This document shows positions 8,550-17,604 of a stretch of 64,000 nt of DNA, one piece after another. The notes beneath the pieces were generated by a model. That model was not told the DNA's origin and ran no database searches. It saw nothing but the letters and a program-made list of their open reading frames with translations. The stretch comes from Roseovarius sp. GTDB lineage: Bacteria > Pseudomonadota > Alphaproteobacteria > Rhodobacterales > Rhodobacteraceae. The DNA is taken from NCBI RefSeq assembly GCF_027019125.1, contig NZ_JALUXE010000030.1, positions 248,001-312,000 of the forward strand, in the 5' to 3' direction. The translations under genes were made by a program, and so were the position numbers. Each line of letters opens with the position of its first letter. Positions within the stretch are counted from its first letter, which is position 1.

Positions 8550-11072
8550 TCATTCGCGCGCGCGCAAGGTCCGGGCTGGGCGGGCGCGCAACGGCCCCAA
8601 GGCAAAGACCAAACCTGCCAGCAGCGTCACCACCATGCCGCCCAGAATGATCGCAAGGGCAGAGGGCCAGATCACGCGGAAGGGCGTGTCCATCACGAAA
8701 TGACTGACCGCCCAACCGCCACCGATCCCCGCGCCAAGCGCCACGAGCCCCGCCGCCCCTCCGAGAATGAGGGCGCGCAAGACCAGGCTCGAGAGAATTC
8801 TGGCGCGTGTGGCACCGAGGGTCTTGAGGATCGCGGCCTCATAGGTGCGCGCGCGCTGATCCGCCGCTGCCGCGCCGATGAGCACGAGAAAGCCTGTGAG
8901 CAGCGTGACTGACGCGCCCCAGGAGGTCGCCGACGCGAGACCGGCCAAGAGGTCGGTCACCTGGGTCAGCGCATCGCGCACGTTGATCGCGGTGACATTG
9001 GGGAAACGGTCGGTCACATCGCGCAGGATCTGTTCCTCGGATGCCAGATCATCGGCATACACCGTGGCGATGAACGTATGCGGCGCGCCCGCCACCGCCA
9101 CCGGGTTCATCAGCAGGACAAAGCCCATGCCGACGCTTGAGAAATCCACCTCGCGCAGCGAGGTGATGGGGGCGGTGATGTCACGCCCGAGAATATTCAC
9201 GGTGATCTCGTCGCCGAGGCCGATGCCCATTTCCATGGCCTCTTCGGCGGCAAAGCTGAGTTGCGGCGCGCCGGTATAGCCTTCACCCCACCATGTGCCT
9301 TCTATGATCTTGGTGCGAGCGGGCAGGGCATCGGCGTAGCTCACGGCGCGGTCGCCCTCGACCACCCAATGTCCGGGGGCAACCTCGGTCGCGGGGCGGC
9401 CGTTGATGCGGCTGATGATGCCGCGCAACATCGGCGCGCTGTCGATACGGCTGACGGCGGGGTCACTCTCCAACCGGTCGAGGAACCATGCCATCTGGTC
9501 CTTTTGCAGATCGACAAAGAAGAAGGAGGGCGCGCGTTCGGGAAGGTCGGCGGCAATGGCGCGGCGCAGGTTGCCGTCGATCTGACCGACGGCGGCCAGC
9601 ACCGCGAGGCCCAGACCAAGCGAGAGCATGACTGGCCCCGCAGTGGTGCCCGGTCCGCCGATGGCCCCGAGGGCCCAACCGAGGGCGGGGCGGTTGCGCA
9701 GGCGAGGACGGACTGCGCGGGCCAGCTTCTGCACCAGCATCGCAGCCAAGGACAGGACCAAGAGAGCGGCTGCGATACCGCCAGCGGTCCAGAGTGTGAG
9801 GGTCAGATTGCCAGAAAAGAGACTGGCGGCACCAAGCAGGACACCGACGAGACCGAGCGTGGTCGCGATCCAGGACCAGGCGGGCCAGCGACGCGCGGCT
9901 CCCGCCGCTTCACGGTAGAGGGCGGCGGCGCGGACCTCGCGCGCGCGGGCAAGCGGCCAGAGCGTGAAGATGAGCACGCTCAACACGCTGTAGAGTGCCG
10001 CTTCCGCCATCGGGGCCGCGTAGGGCGTAAAGATCGCAGGCACGGGCAAGCGCGCCGCGATGACGGGCCCCAGGAGCACCGGCAGGCCCACGCCGAGGAT
10101 CAGACCCCCGAGGATACCGATCAGGGCCAGAACCCCGACCTGGATGAAATAGGTCAGGAAAATCGTGCGTTGATCGGCCCCTAGGGTGCGCAATGTGGCG
10201 ATGACCTGCACCTTGCCCGCGAGATAGGCGCGCAACGCAGCAGAAATGCCGACACCACCCACGGCGAGGCCCGAGAGACCCACGAGCACCAGAAAGGCCC
10301 CCAGCCGGGTCACGAACTCGGCGACACGCGGACTGGCGTTGCGGGCATCGGACCAGCGAAAGCCGGAGCCATCCAGCTCTTGCAGCGCGCGGCTCTCGAA
10401 GGCGGCCAGATCGGTGCCTTCGGCCAGATCGAGGCGGTATTTCGTGGTGAAGAGCGAGCCTGCGCTGAGAAGGCCAGAGCCGTCGAGATTGGCGCGGCTG
10501 ACGATGGTGCGGGGGCCAAGGCCAAAGCCCGCGCGGGTTTGATCCGGCTCTCTGACCAGTTCGGCCATCAGTCGAAATTCGCGCTCGCCCAAGCGAAAGG
10601 TATCGCCCACCTTGATCCCCAGACGCGCCGCGAGAATGGGCTGCATGACAGCGCCAGGCAGGCCGCCGGAACCACCGAACGCCACATCGAGCGGCATGTC
10701 GGGGGAAAGAACCACGGTGCCAACCAAAGGATAGGCGTGATCCACGGCCTTGAGTTGGGTCAGTTCGCGCCGCCCGTCCGGCGCGATGGCCATGGAGCGG
10801 AAATCGGCGATTTCCGAGACGGCATCGGCATTGCGGGCCATCCAGGCGTATTCGTCCTCGGTGGCGAACCGATAAGTCAGTTCAAGTTCCGCATCGCCGC
10901 CAAGGATGGCTGATCCCTGTTCGGTCATGCCGGCACGGATGCTCTCGCGCAGGGTGCCGACGGCGGCAATCGCCGCCACGCCAAGGATCACGCAGGCGAG
11001 AAAGATGCGAAATCCACGCAGGCCCCCGCGCAATTCCCGCCGGGCCAGGCGAGCCGCGATGCGCAGGCTCAT
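8550..11072 (-). CDS. ABC transporter permease, FtsX/YbbP type
   Basis: An 840-residue inner-membrane protein with an N-terminal anchor helix (about 20-42), a large periplasmic region, a central block of membrane segments (about 245-480) and a last FtsX-type block near the C-terminus. That is the arrangement of the YbbP permeases, which work with a LolD-like ATPase. The E. coli YbbAP pair sits beside tesA exactly as here. Its substrate is not established; lipid or lipoprotein handling is often proposed. The start overlaps the stop of the ATPase gene by 4 bases, indicating translational coupling. Confidence 0.88.
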   Translation of the reverse strand: MSLRIAARLARRELRGGLRGFRIFLACVILGVAAIAAVGTLRESIRAGMTEQGSAILGGDAELELTYRFATEDEYAWMARNADAVSEIADFRSMAIAPDGRRELTQLKAVDHAYPLVGTVVLSPDMPLDVAFGGSGGLPGAVMQPILAARLGIKVGDTFRLGEREFRLMAELVREPDQTRAGFGLGPRTIVSRANLDGSGLLSAGSLFTTKYRLDLAEGTDLAAFESRALQELDGSGFRWSDARNASPRVAEFVTRLGAFLVLVGLSGLAVGGVGISAALRAYLAGKVQVIATLRTLGADQRTIFLTYFIQVGVLALIGILGGLILGVGLPVLLGPVIAARLPVPAIFTPYAAPMAEAALYSVLSVLIFTLWPLARAREVRAAALYREAAGAARRWPAWSWIATTLGLVGVLLGAASLFSGNLTLTLWTAGGIAAALLVLSLAAMLVQKLARAVRPRLRNRPALGWALGAIGGPGTTAGPVMLSLGLGLAVLAAVGQIDGNLRRAIAADLPERAPSFFFVDLQKDQMAWFLDRLESDPAVSRIDSAPMLRGIISRINGRPATEVAPGHWVVEGDRAVSYADALPARTKIIEGTWWGEGYTGAPQLSFAAEEAMEMGIGLGDEITVNILGRDITAPITSLREVDFSSVGMGFVLLMNPVAVAGAPHTFIATVYADDLASEEQILRDVTDRFPNVTAINVRDALTQVTDLLAGLASATSWGASVTLLTGFLVLIGAAAADQRARTYEAAILKTLGATRARILSSLVLRALILGGAAGLVALGAGIGGGWAVSHFVMDTPFRVIWPSALAIILGGMVVTLLAGLVFALGPLRARPARTLRARE

Positions 11073-11746
11073 GCGGTGCCCTCTATGCGGCCGTCGCGGA
11101 GGCTGACCACGCGGTCGCAGCGCGCGGCAAGGTCGGGATCATGGGTCACGAGCACGAGGGTCGCGCCATGCCGGTCGCGCAGGCCAAAGAGCAGGTCGAT
11201 GATCGCGGCTCCTGTGGTGCTGTCGAGATTGCCCGTGGGCTCATCCGCGAGGATGATGGCGGGGCGGGGGGCTGCGGCGCGCGCAAGTGCGACGCGCTGT
11301 TGTTCTCCGCCCGAAAGTTGCGAGGGGTAATGCCCTGCGCGCGTGGCAAGGCCCACGGCGGCCAGTTCCTCGAGCGCGCGGGCATGGGCATCCGCCGCCC
11401 CCGCCAACTCGAGCGGGGTTGCCACATTCTCGAGCGCGGTCATCGTTGGAATGAGGTGAAAGGATTGGAACACGACGCCGAAATTCTCGCGCCGCAGGCG
11501 GGCCAACTGATCCTCGTTCATGGCCGACAGGTTGCTGTCCAAGGCGGTGATATGGCCAGAAGTGGCGCGCTCCAACCCACCCATGAGCATCAAGAGCGAA
11601 GATTTGCCGGAACCCGAGGGGCCGATCAGGCCGAGGGTCTCGCCCTTGTGGACATCCAAGGTAATCCCGTGAAGTATGTGCACAAGACCGGCATTTCCCT
11701 CCAGAGACAAGGTGACGTCGGAGAGGGACAGGATAGGAGAACTCAT
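11069..11746 (-). CDS. ABC transporter ATP-binding protein, LolD/YbbA type
   Basis: A 225-residue ATPase with Walker A GPSGSGKSS (K48), a Q-loop in VVFQSFHLIP, the signature LSGGEQQR, Walker B IILADEPTG and the H-loop VTHDPDLA. It belongs to the MacB/LolD/YbbA subgroup that drives FtsX-like permeases and acts on the cytoplasmic side. It overlaps the permease by 4 bases. Its ATG (11746-11744) overlaps the ATG of tesA (11745) on the other strand, so the two divergent genes have no intergenic space. Confidence 0.93.
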   Translation of the reverse strand: MSSPILSLSDVTLSLEGNAGLVHILHGITLDVHKGETLGLIGPSGSGKSSLLMLMGGLERATSGHITALDSNLSAMNEDQLARLRRENFGVVFQSFHLIPTMTALENVATPLELAGAADAHARALEELAAVGLATRAGHYPSQLSGGEQQRVALARAAAPRPAIILADEPTGNLDSTTGAAIIDLLFGLRDRHGATLVLVTHDPDLAARCDRVVSLRDGRIEGTA

Positions 11747-12431
11747 GCGTTTGCGCCTGATTTACAAAGGTTTTCTGTCATATGGGGTGCTGCGGCCTCT
11801 GGGCAAGGTGGTAGCGGCGTTTCTCTGCCTTGTCAGCCCCGTTATGGCGGATGAGCCGGTCACGGTTCTGGCATTGGGGGATAGTCTGACCCAGGGCTAC
11901 GGTCTGCCCGAGCAGGATGGGCTGGTGCCGCAGATGCAGAAATGGCTGAATGATCAAGGGGTTGAGGCCACGCTGATCAATGCGGGCGTGTCTGGGGATA
12001 CCACTGCAGGCGGGGCTGCGCGAGTGGAGTGGAGCCTCACACCCGAGGTGGATGCGATGATCGTGACGCTGGGCGGCAATGATCTCTTGCGCGGGATTGA
12101 TCCGGCGGTCAGCCGGGGAAACCTCGAAGTGATCCTGCAGGTCGCGCAGGCCAAGGGTGTTGAGGTCTTGCTGGTCGGGCTGACGGCGCCGGGCAATTAC
12201 GGCCCAGAGTATAAGACGGCGTTTGATGCGATCTACCCCGAATTGTCAGAGGCTTATGGTGCCCTCCTTGCCCCGGACTTCTTTGCTGGCCTTGGCGGCG
12301 GCGATCCTGCGGCTTTGCAGCGGTGGTTTCAGGCGGATGGCATTCATCCGAATGCCGATGGTGTGGCGCGTATCGTCGAGGGGTTGGGGCCAAGTGTGCT
12401 GGCCTTGATCGAGGCGACAGAGGCGGAGTAG
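11745..12431 (+). CDS. tesA: Arylesterase / lysophospholipase L1-like SGNH hydrolase (TesA type)
   Basis: A 228-residue exported esterase. After a hydrophobic leader (about 18-36, likely cleaved after VMA) it has the SGNH blocks: GDSLTQGYGLP with the nucleophile S47, the oxyanion Gly in NAGVSGDT, GGND (N112), and the catalytic pair in DGIHPNADG. It should hydrolyse acyl esters, thioesters or lysophospholipids in the periplasm. The ATG at 11745 has AGGAGA upstream. The divergent YbbA/YbbP ABC pair repeats the E. coli tesA-ybbA-ybbP arrangement. Confidence 0.9.
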   Translation: MRLRLIYKGFLSYGVLRPLGKVVAAFLCLVSPVMADEPVTVLALGDSLTQGYGLPEQDGLVPQMQKWLNDQGVEATLINAGVSGDTTAGGAARVEWSLTPEVDAMIVTLGGNDLLRGIDPAVSRGNLEVILQVAQAKGVEVLLVGLTAPGNYGPEYKTAFDAIYPELSEAYGALLAPDFFAGLGGGDPAALQRWFQADGIHPNADGVARIVEGLGPSVLALIEATEAE

Positions 12432-12441
12432 CACCGACGCT

Positions 12442-13347
12442 CTAGGTCCAGCGTTCACGCAGGCCAAAGCGCTTTGCCATATTGGGCAGGGCATCGCAGA
12501 GCATGTCGATGAAGGCGGCGGCAATGGGGCTGGGTGTGCGCCCGTCGCGGACCAGCAGACTGACGCGGCGCTGGCAGGCCGGGTCGGCGAGAGGTCGCGT
12601 GACCACGCCCGAGGGCAAGGCGCGGGTGGCCAGACCGGGCAGGATCGTATCGCCTGCGTCGGCCTGGACCATCGCCAGGAGCGAGGTCAGGTTGCGCACT
12701 GACAGGCGCGCCTTTGCCGCCAGAGCGCGGAACTCGGGCGTCGCAAGCCCGCTCAGAGTTTCGTTCAGGATCAATCGCTCTCCAGTCAGTTGATGCCATG
12801 CCAGAGGGCGTGGCTCCGATGCGAGCGGATGCGCTGCATGGCAGACAAAGACCAGCGGATCAGTGAAAAGCGGGATGGCGCGCAGACCGTCAGCTTCTCC
12901 GGCCGGGCTGGCCAGACCAAGATCGGTTTCCCCGCGCAAGAGCATCTCGCGGACGCTGGCGCTGTCGGTATCGTAGAGGTCGATTTCTGCCTCGGGGCGG
13001 GCCTGCACAAAGCTCTTGAGAACTGTGGGCAGGATCAAAGCCGCAACCGACGGCACCGCCGCGATCCGCAGCCGCCCGGAATAGCCTTGCGCATAGCCGG
13101 TGATCAGCTCCAGAGCGCGGTCATGCTCGCGAAGGAGGGGCCCCACGACGTCGAGCACGAAAGCCCCGAGATCCGTCAGCTTGCTCTTGCGGTCGCTTTC
13201 GAACAGGGGACCGCCCAACTCTGCCTCAAGCTGTTTCAGGGTCATTGAAACCGCAGATTGCGTCCGGCACAAGATTTCCGCCGCATCCCGGATATTGCCA
13301 TGTTCGGTGACAGTGACAAACGCGCGCAGGGCTTCGGTCCGGATCAT
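12442..13347 (-). CDS. LysR-family transcriptional regulator
   Basis: A 301-residue regulator with an N-terminal winged helix (FVTVTEHGNIRDAAEILCR, then QSAVSMTLKQLEAELG) and a periplasmic-binding-like effector domain from about residue 90. The ATG at 13347 was preferred to an upstream TTG at 13362 because AACAGG lies ahead of it and the protein then begins at the usual distance from the helix. It is divergent from the aldehyde dehydrogenase unit, so it very likely controls that unit; a perfect palindrome lies in the shared promoter region. The effector is unknown. Confidence 0.9.
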   Translation of the reverse strand: MIRTEALRAFVTVTEHGNIRDAAEILCRTQSAVSMTLKQLEAELGGPLFESDRKSKLTDLGAFVLDVVGPLLREHDRALELITGYAQGYSGRLRIAAVPSVAALILPTVLKSFVQARPEAEIDLYDTDSASVREMLLRGETDLGLASPAGEADGLRAIPLFTDPLVFVCHAAHPLASEPRPLAWHQLTGERLILNETLSGLATPEFRALAAKARLSVRNLTSLLAMVQADAGDTILPGLATRALPSGVVTRPLADPACQRRVSLLVRDGRTPSPIAAAFIDMLCDALPNMAKRFGLRERWT

Positions 13348-13364
13348 GGCTGGCCTGTTCAATG

Positions 13365-13381
13365 TTTCAGATAAACTGAAA
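13365..13381. promoter_or_regulatory. Palindrome TTTCAG-N5-CTGAAA, candidate LysR operator
   Basis: A perfect 6-base inverted repeat with a 5-base centre lies 17 bases before the lysR start and about 106 bases before the aldehyde dehydrogenase start, within an AT-rich stretch. LysR proteins usually bind partly symmetric T-N11-A sites in such divergent regions, and this window fits (for example T65 to A77 by last two digits). It could serve both autorepression and activation of the divergent unit. Confidence 0.45.
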
Positions 13382-13487
13382 TTTTATGAAGTTATATTTG
13401 TTTGCCTTAATTCAGTCAATCGCAGATCGTCTGGCGGAGTCGGGAATGGCCCGACAAATTGGCGACTCGACGGAAAAGGAAGAACGG

Positions 13488-14942
13488 ATGACGGCGCAGC
13501 AGACCGGAAATTTCATTGCAGGTGCATGGCGCGGCTCAGAGGCGCGCATTGAGAATCGCAACCCGTCGGATGTCTCGGACTTGATCGGCAATTATGCGCA
13601 GGCGGATCGCCATGATCTGGATGAGGCGATTGCCGCAGCACGGGCGGCACAGCCGGCCTGGTGGGCGGCGGGCATTCAGAAACGCCATGACGTGCTGATG
13701 GCGATTGGCACGGAGGTGATGGCGCGCAGCCAGGAGATCGGCGCGCTCGTTGCCCGTGAAGAAGGCAAGCCGCGTGCCGAAGGAGTGGGCGAAGTATACC
13801 GCGCCGGGCAGTTCTTTTGTTACTATGCCGCCGAAGTGCTGCGCCAGATGGGGGACTTTGCCCAGAGTGTGCGCTCCGACATTGATATTGACGTGCGCCG
13901 GGAACCTGTGGGTGTCGTGGCGATTGTCAGCCCTTGGAATTTTCCTGTGGCGACACCTGCGTGGAAGATCGCCCCAGCCTTGGCCTTTGGTAATGCTGTG
14001 GTCTGGAAACCGGCCAATCTGACCCCGGCCAGCGCGGTCGCGCTGGCAGAGATCATCGCAAGGCAGGATATGCCACGCGGCCTGTTCAACCTTGTCATGG
14101 GGCCGGGGCGCGCGGTGGGCGAGGCGCTGGTGGCACATCCGGGCATTGATGCCATCAGCTTTACCGGCTCGGTCAGTGTCGGACGTGGCATCGCGGCTGC
14201 GGCGGTGCCGAACATGACCAAGGTGCAGATGGAAATGGGATCGAAAAACCCGATGCTGATCCTTGACGATGCCGATCTGGACCTTGCGGTGGCACATGCG
14301 GCGGGCGCAGCCTTTGGCGGCACCGGGCAGAAATGCACGGCAGCCTCGCGCTTGATTGTGCATGCGGCGGTGCATGATGAGTTTGTCGCGCGGCTTGTGG
14401 ATGAAGCCCGCGCGCTCAAGGTCGGGCACGCGCTGGAGGAGGGAACACAGATCGGGCCGGTTGTCAGCGCCGGGCAACTCGCGCAAAATCTGGCTTATAT
14501 CGAACAGGGTCGGGCAGAGGGAGCAGAGCTTTTGTGTGGCGGAGAGCGGTTGGAGCGCGCGACCGAAGGCTATTACATGGCCCCGGCGGTCTTTGCGGGC
14601 ACAGCCAATGACATGGTCCTGAACCGCGAGGAAATGTTCGCGCCGATCACTTGCGTGATCAAGGTGGGCAGCTACGACGAGGCGCTGAGCGTTGCCAATG
14701 ACAGCGAATTCGGCCTGACTGCCGGGATCATGACGCGCAGTCTGGCGCGTGCCAATCATTTCCGTGCGCATATGCGGGCAGGCACGGTTATGGTGAACCT
14801 GCCAACGGCGGGCACCGACTATCACGTGCCCTTTGGCGGGCGTGGCGCATCGAGCTTTGGCTCGCGCGAGCAGGGTCAGTATGCCGCCGAGTTCTACACC
14901 ACGGTCAAGACCGCCTATGTCGCACGGGGGCTGCCGGAATGA
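13488..14942 (+). CDS. NAD(P)-dependent aldehyde dehydrogenase
   Basis: A 484-residue member of the aldehyde dehydrogenase superfamily. Key residues are in place: N151 in SPWNFP, the nucleotide-binding FTGSVSVGR, the general base E249 in MEMGSKNP and the nucleophile C283 in GGTGQKCTAASR. The sequence looks closest to semialdehyde dehydrogenases of the ketoglutarate-semialdehyde or succinate-semialdehyde kind, but the substrate is not decided. The ATG at 13488 (MTAQQTGNFIAG) follows AAAAGGAAG; an earlier in-frame ATG at 13386 would add an atypical leader. The stop overlaps the next start by 4 bases (ATGA). Confidence 0.92.
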   Translation: MTAQQTGNFIAGAWRGSEARIENRNPSDVSDLIGNYAQADRHDLDEAIAAARAAQPAWWAAGIQKRHDVLMAIGTEVMARSQEIGALVAREEGKPRAEGVGEVYRAGQFFCYYAAEVLRQMGDFAQSVRSDIDIDVRREPVGVVAIVSPWNFPVATPAWKIAPALAFGNAVVWKPANLTPASAVALAEIIARQDMPRGLFNLVMGPGRAVGEALVAHPGIDAISFTGSVSVGRGIAAAAVPNMTKVQMEMGSKNPMLILDDADLDLAVAHAAGAAFGGTGQKCTAASRLIVHAAVHDEFVARLVDEARALKVGHALEEGTQIGPVVSAGQLAQNLAYIEQGRAEGAELLCGGERLERATEGYYMAPAVFAGTANDMVLNREEMFAPITCVIKVGSYDEALSVANDSEFGLTAGIMTRSLARANHFRAHMRAGTVMVNLPTAGTDYHVPFGGRGASSFGSREQGQYAAEFYTTVKTAYVARGLPE

Positions 14943-15928
14943 GCGTGGTGATCGACGGGCTGCAATATGCCAACTGGTCGGAAAAGATCTTTCGCCAGAT
15001 GCGTGCGGGTGGCGTGGACGCGGTGCATGTCACGATCACCTATCACGAGAATTTCCGCGAAACGGTGCTGAACATCGAGGCGTGGAACCGGCACTTCGAG
15101 CGGTTTCCCGATCTGATCTTTCAGGGGTTCGAGGCCGGGGACGTGACCCGCGCAAAAGAGACCGGGCGCACCGCGATTTTCTTTGGCGCACAAAACCCAA
15201 GCTGTATCGAGGATGATATCGGGCTGGTCGAGGTGTTGCACCGGCTGGGCCTGCGGTTCATGCAATTGACCTATAACAACCAATCCCTTTTGGCGACGGG
15301 CTGTTACGAGGCAGAGGATACCGGCCTCACACGGATGGGGCGCGAGGTGGTTTCGGAGATGAACCGCGTCGGGCTGGTCGTGGACATGAGCCATTCGGGC
15401 GAGCGCTCCACGCTCGATGCAATTGCCCATTCGAGCCGCCCGATTGCCATCACTCACGCCAACCCCGCCGCGTGGCACCCCGCGCGGCGCAACAAATCCG
15501 ATCGGGTTCTGGCAGCCCTGGCCGAAAGTGGTGGCATGCTGGGCTTTTCGCTTTATCCGCATCACCTCAAGGGCGGCGGTGCCTGCACCGTTCACGACTT
15601 CTGCGAGATGGTGGCGCGCACCGCCGAAAGGATGGGGCCAGAGCGGCTGGGGATTGGCAGTGATCTTTGTCAGGATCAACCCGACTCGGTCGTGGAATGG
15701 ATGCGGAGCGGCCGGTGGACCAAAGCGGTGGATTTTGGCGAAGGCAGCGCCGATGCGCCGGGGTTTCCGCCAATGCCGGATTGGTTTCAGGACAACCGGC
15801 ATTTTGGTGCGATTGCGGATGGGCTGCATGCGGTGGGGATGAGCGGCCCAGAGGTCGAGGGTATCATGGGGGGCAATTGGCTGAGGTTCTTCGGTGAAGC
15901 GTTCGGGCCAGGCGGAGCCGCTCGATGA
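14939..15928 (+). CDS. M19 (renal dipeptidase)-like amidohydrolase with altered metal site
   Basis: A 329-residue protein of the membrane-dipeptidase fold. Some zinc ligands are present: H152 in VVDMSHSGER, H173 in AITHAN and D242 in GIGSDL. The N-terminal His-x-Asp of true dipeptidases (DGHND) reads DGLQY, so L8 and Y10 replace both ligands, and the bridging Glu appears to be Q85 in FFGAQNP. At best a single-metal site remains, so ordinary dipeptidase activity is doubtful. There is no signal peptide. It overlaps its neighbours by 4 bases on each side, tying it to the aldehyde dehydrogenase and the unknown protein. Confidence 0.85.
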   Translation: MSVVIDGLQYANWSEKIFRQMRAGGVDAVHVTITYHENFRETVLNIEAWNRHFERFPDLIFQGFEAGDVTRAKETGRTAIFFGAQNPSCIEDDIGLVEVLHRLGLRFMQLTYNNQSLLATGCYEAEDTGLTRMGREVVSEMNRVGLVVDMSHSGERSTLDAIAHSSRPIAITHANPAAWHPARRNKSDRVLAALAESGGMLGFSLYPHHLKGGGACTVHDFCEMVARTAERMGPERLGIGSDLCQDQPDSVVEWMRSGRWTKAVDFGEGSADAPGFPPMPDWFQDNRHFGAIADGLHAVGMSGPEVEGIMGGNWLRFFGEAFGPGGAAR

Positions 15929-17604
15929 CCTGCGGCGCCCTCGATCCGATGCCAGAGGCCACGCCGTATCGGCGCAGTCCTGATACAGTGATGCGGCTGG
16001 CGCGAATGGGCGCGGCCCATCCGACCCGCCTCTCGTTTCTGCGCCAGATGTTGCGGAGAATGCAAAACGAGAACTGGCGATTTGAGCGTCCGGTCTGGGA
16101 ATTTGACGCGCGAGGTCAAGGGCGGGCGGTTTACTGCGCCATTGGACCGGAGCGGACCTACAGCCTTGTGGCCTTTGGCCATGACCTGCCCGACGAGATG
16201 CGGTCGGATCGGGTGATTGCCACCGCTTGGGATGCGACTTTCACGCTGTTTGATGGCGTGCCCGACGCAGACGATCTGACCCGTCTGGAACGCAATGTGC
16301 CGTTGCAAGAGGCTGGGCGCGTGAGCGTGCGGGAATTGAGCCTGAGCCGTGCCAACAAATCGGTGCGCCTCTTTGACCATGTGGTCGCTCGTTTGGCCGC
16401 AGGGCAACAGCCCGATGCGGCGCAACTGGCCGAAACCGGCTATCTCATGCGCACTACGGCGGTTTATGGTTCAGGCAAGTTTGGCGCGGCGGACCGCGCG
16501 CAGATTGCGGATCGCCCGGAAATGCGCGCACCTTTTCAGGCAGAGATGCTCTCGGTCTGGCTGACGCGGGCCTACACGGTCGATCTGGTCGAGCATCTGG
16601 CGCAGATGCGGGGCGGTGCCAGCGCGGTGGGCTTGGCCCCGGAATTGAGGCGGTTGTTGGGGGTGGGTAATTCCACCGGGCTTGGGATGGCCCCTTTTCT
16701 GGTGCGGCATCCGGTCTTGCTCAACAACTGGATGATGGCGCGGGAAGAAGCGTTGGCGCGGGTGCGCGCCCAACGGACAGCCACGCCCGAGACTTTGGCA
16801 GGCTTCGAGGCGGCGCTGAAGGCCGCGCAGGAGAATGCGCAAGCTTGGCAGAGCGGGCACCCCGTGCAACAGGCGCGATTGCTGGAATTGCGCAACGGTT
16901 TGGACGCGGTCGCCGCGCATATGCGTGACGTTTGGGATCGCCTCGGAGATCATCCCTGGGATGCGCTCTGGCGCTGGGCCGAGGCGCGGCTGCCGCTTGA
17001 GGCACAAGAGGCGCTAGCCGCCGCGATGATAGAACCGCATGGTGACCTCGTGGATGGTCTGGCCGAATGTATGGCCGCCGACGAAGACAGTGCCTTTTGC
17101 ATCGATGGGTCGATGACGGTGGCGCGGGTGCGGGCGCTCTTGTCCGAGCGATACAGTTGGGCAATGGGGCTGGATCACGATACGCCGGCGGGCTGCGCGC
17201 GGTTCTGGTATGTCTCCGAGGAAAAGCTTGAGCCGCGTTTGGGGGAACGGGCGGCAGAGCCGGGGGCGGAACGGGAACTTCCGCTGGATATCTCACGGCA
17301 GGCAGTCGCATTGGCGCGGGCGCTCGCGGATTGGCCCGAGGATTCGCCGATTGCAAAGGTCCTGCTGGCGCAGCCCGAGCATCGCCACATGCTCCGCCGG
17401 GTGCAGATGGCAGCGATGCGGCCCTATGCCGAGGTGCGCGACAATCTGATTGCCGCCGATGTTCTGCCGATTGACCTCTTGCGCTGCAAGCTGGCGTTCT
17501 TTGGCGCGACGCGGTTTGATCCGCGCTCGGATCGTTGGGTGCGGATCAGCCTCTTTCAGGGCGCGCCCTATCCACAGGATCTGACGGCGGGGGCGGATAC
17601 ATGA
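15925..17604 (+). CDS. Conserved hypothetical protein, 559 residues
   Basis: I do not recognise a named domain. The protein is soluble-looking, with no signal peptide or membrane segment, rich in Arg, Trp and Ala. It contains an N-terminal block RRMQNENWRFERPVWEFD, a beta-rich part around YSLVAFGHDLPDEMRSDR, and long helices in the middle and C-terminal thirds. It starts within the stop of the dipeptidase-like gene and ends within the start of the DUF3726-like gene, so all four genes are almost certainly translated together. Any function must be linked to aldehyde dehydrogenase and M19-like chemistry; nothing more can be said from sequence. Confidence 0.85.
   Translation: MTCGALDPMPEATPYRRSPDTVMRLARMGAAHPTRLSFLRQMLRRMQNENWRFERPVWEFDARGQGRAVYCAIGPERTYSLVAFGHDLPDEMRSDRVIATAWDATFTLFDGVPDADDLTRLERNVPLQEAGRVSVRELSLSRANKSVRLFDHVVARLAAGQQPDAAQLAETGYLMRTTAVYGSGKFGAADRAQIADRPEMRAPFQAEMLSVWLTRAYTVDLVEHLAQMRGGASAVGLAPELRRLLGVGNSTGLGMAPFLVRHPVLLNNWMMAREEALARVRAQRTATPETLAGFEAALKAAQENAQAWQSGHPVQQARLLELRNGLDAVAAHMRDVWDRLGDHPWDALWRWAEARLPLEAQEALAAAMIEPHGDLVDGLAECMAADEDSAFCIDGSMTVARVRALLSERYSWAMGLDHDTPAGCARFWYVSEEKLEPRLGERAAEPGAERELPLDISRQAVALARALADWPEDSPIAKVLLAQPEHRHMLRRVQMAAMRPYAEVRDNLIAADVLPIDLLRCKLAFFGATRFDPRSDRWVRISLFQGAPYPQDLTAGADT

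Noticed and set aside
7527-8912. A 461-codon plus-strand frame across the IMPase-like gene
   Set aside because: It is the complement of two well-supported minus-strand genes, and its product is a low-complexity His/Arg/Gly-rich string.
9261-10184. A plus-strand frame inside the ABC permease gene
   Set aside because: Composition is typical of a GC-skew shadow frame; the permease on the other strand has coherent membrane segments.
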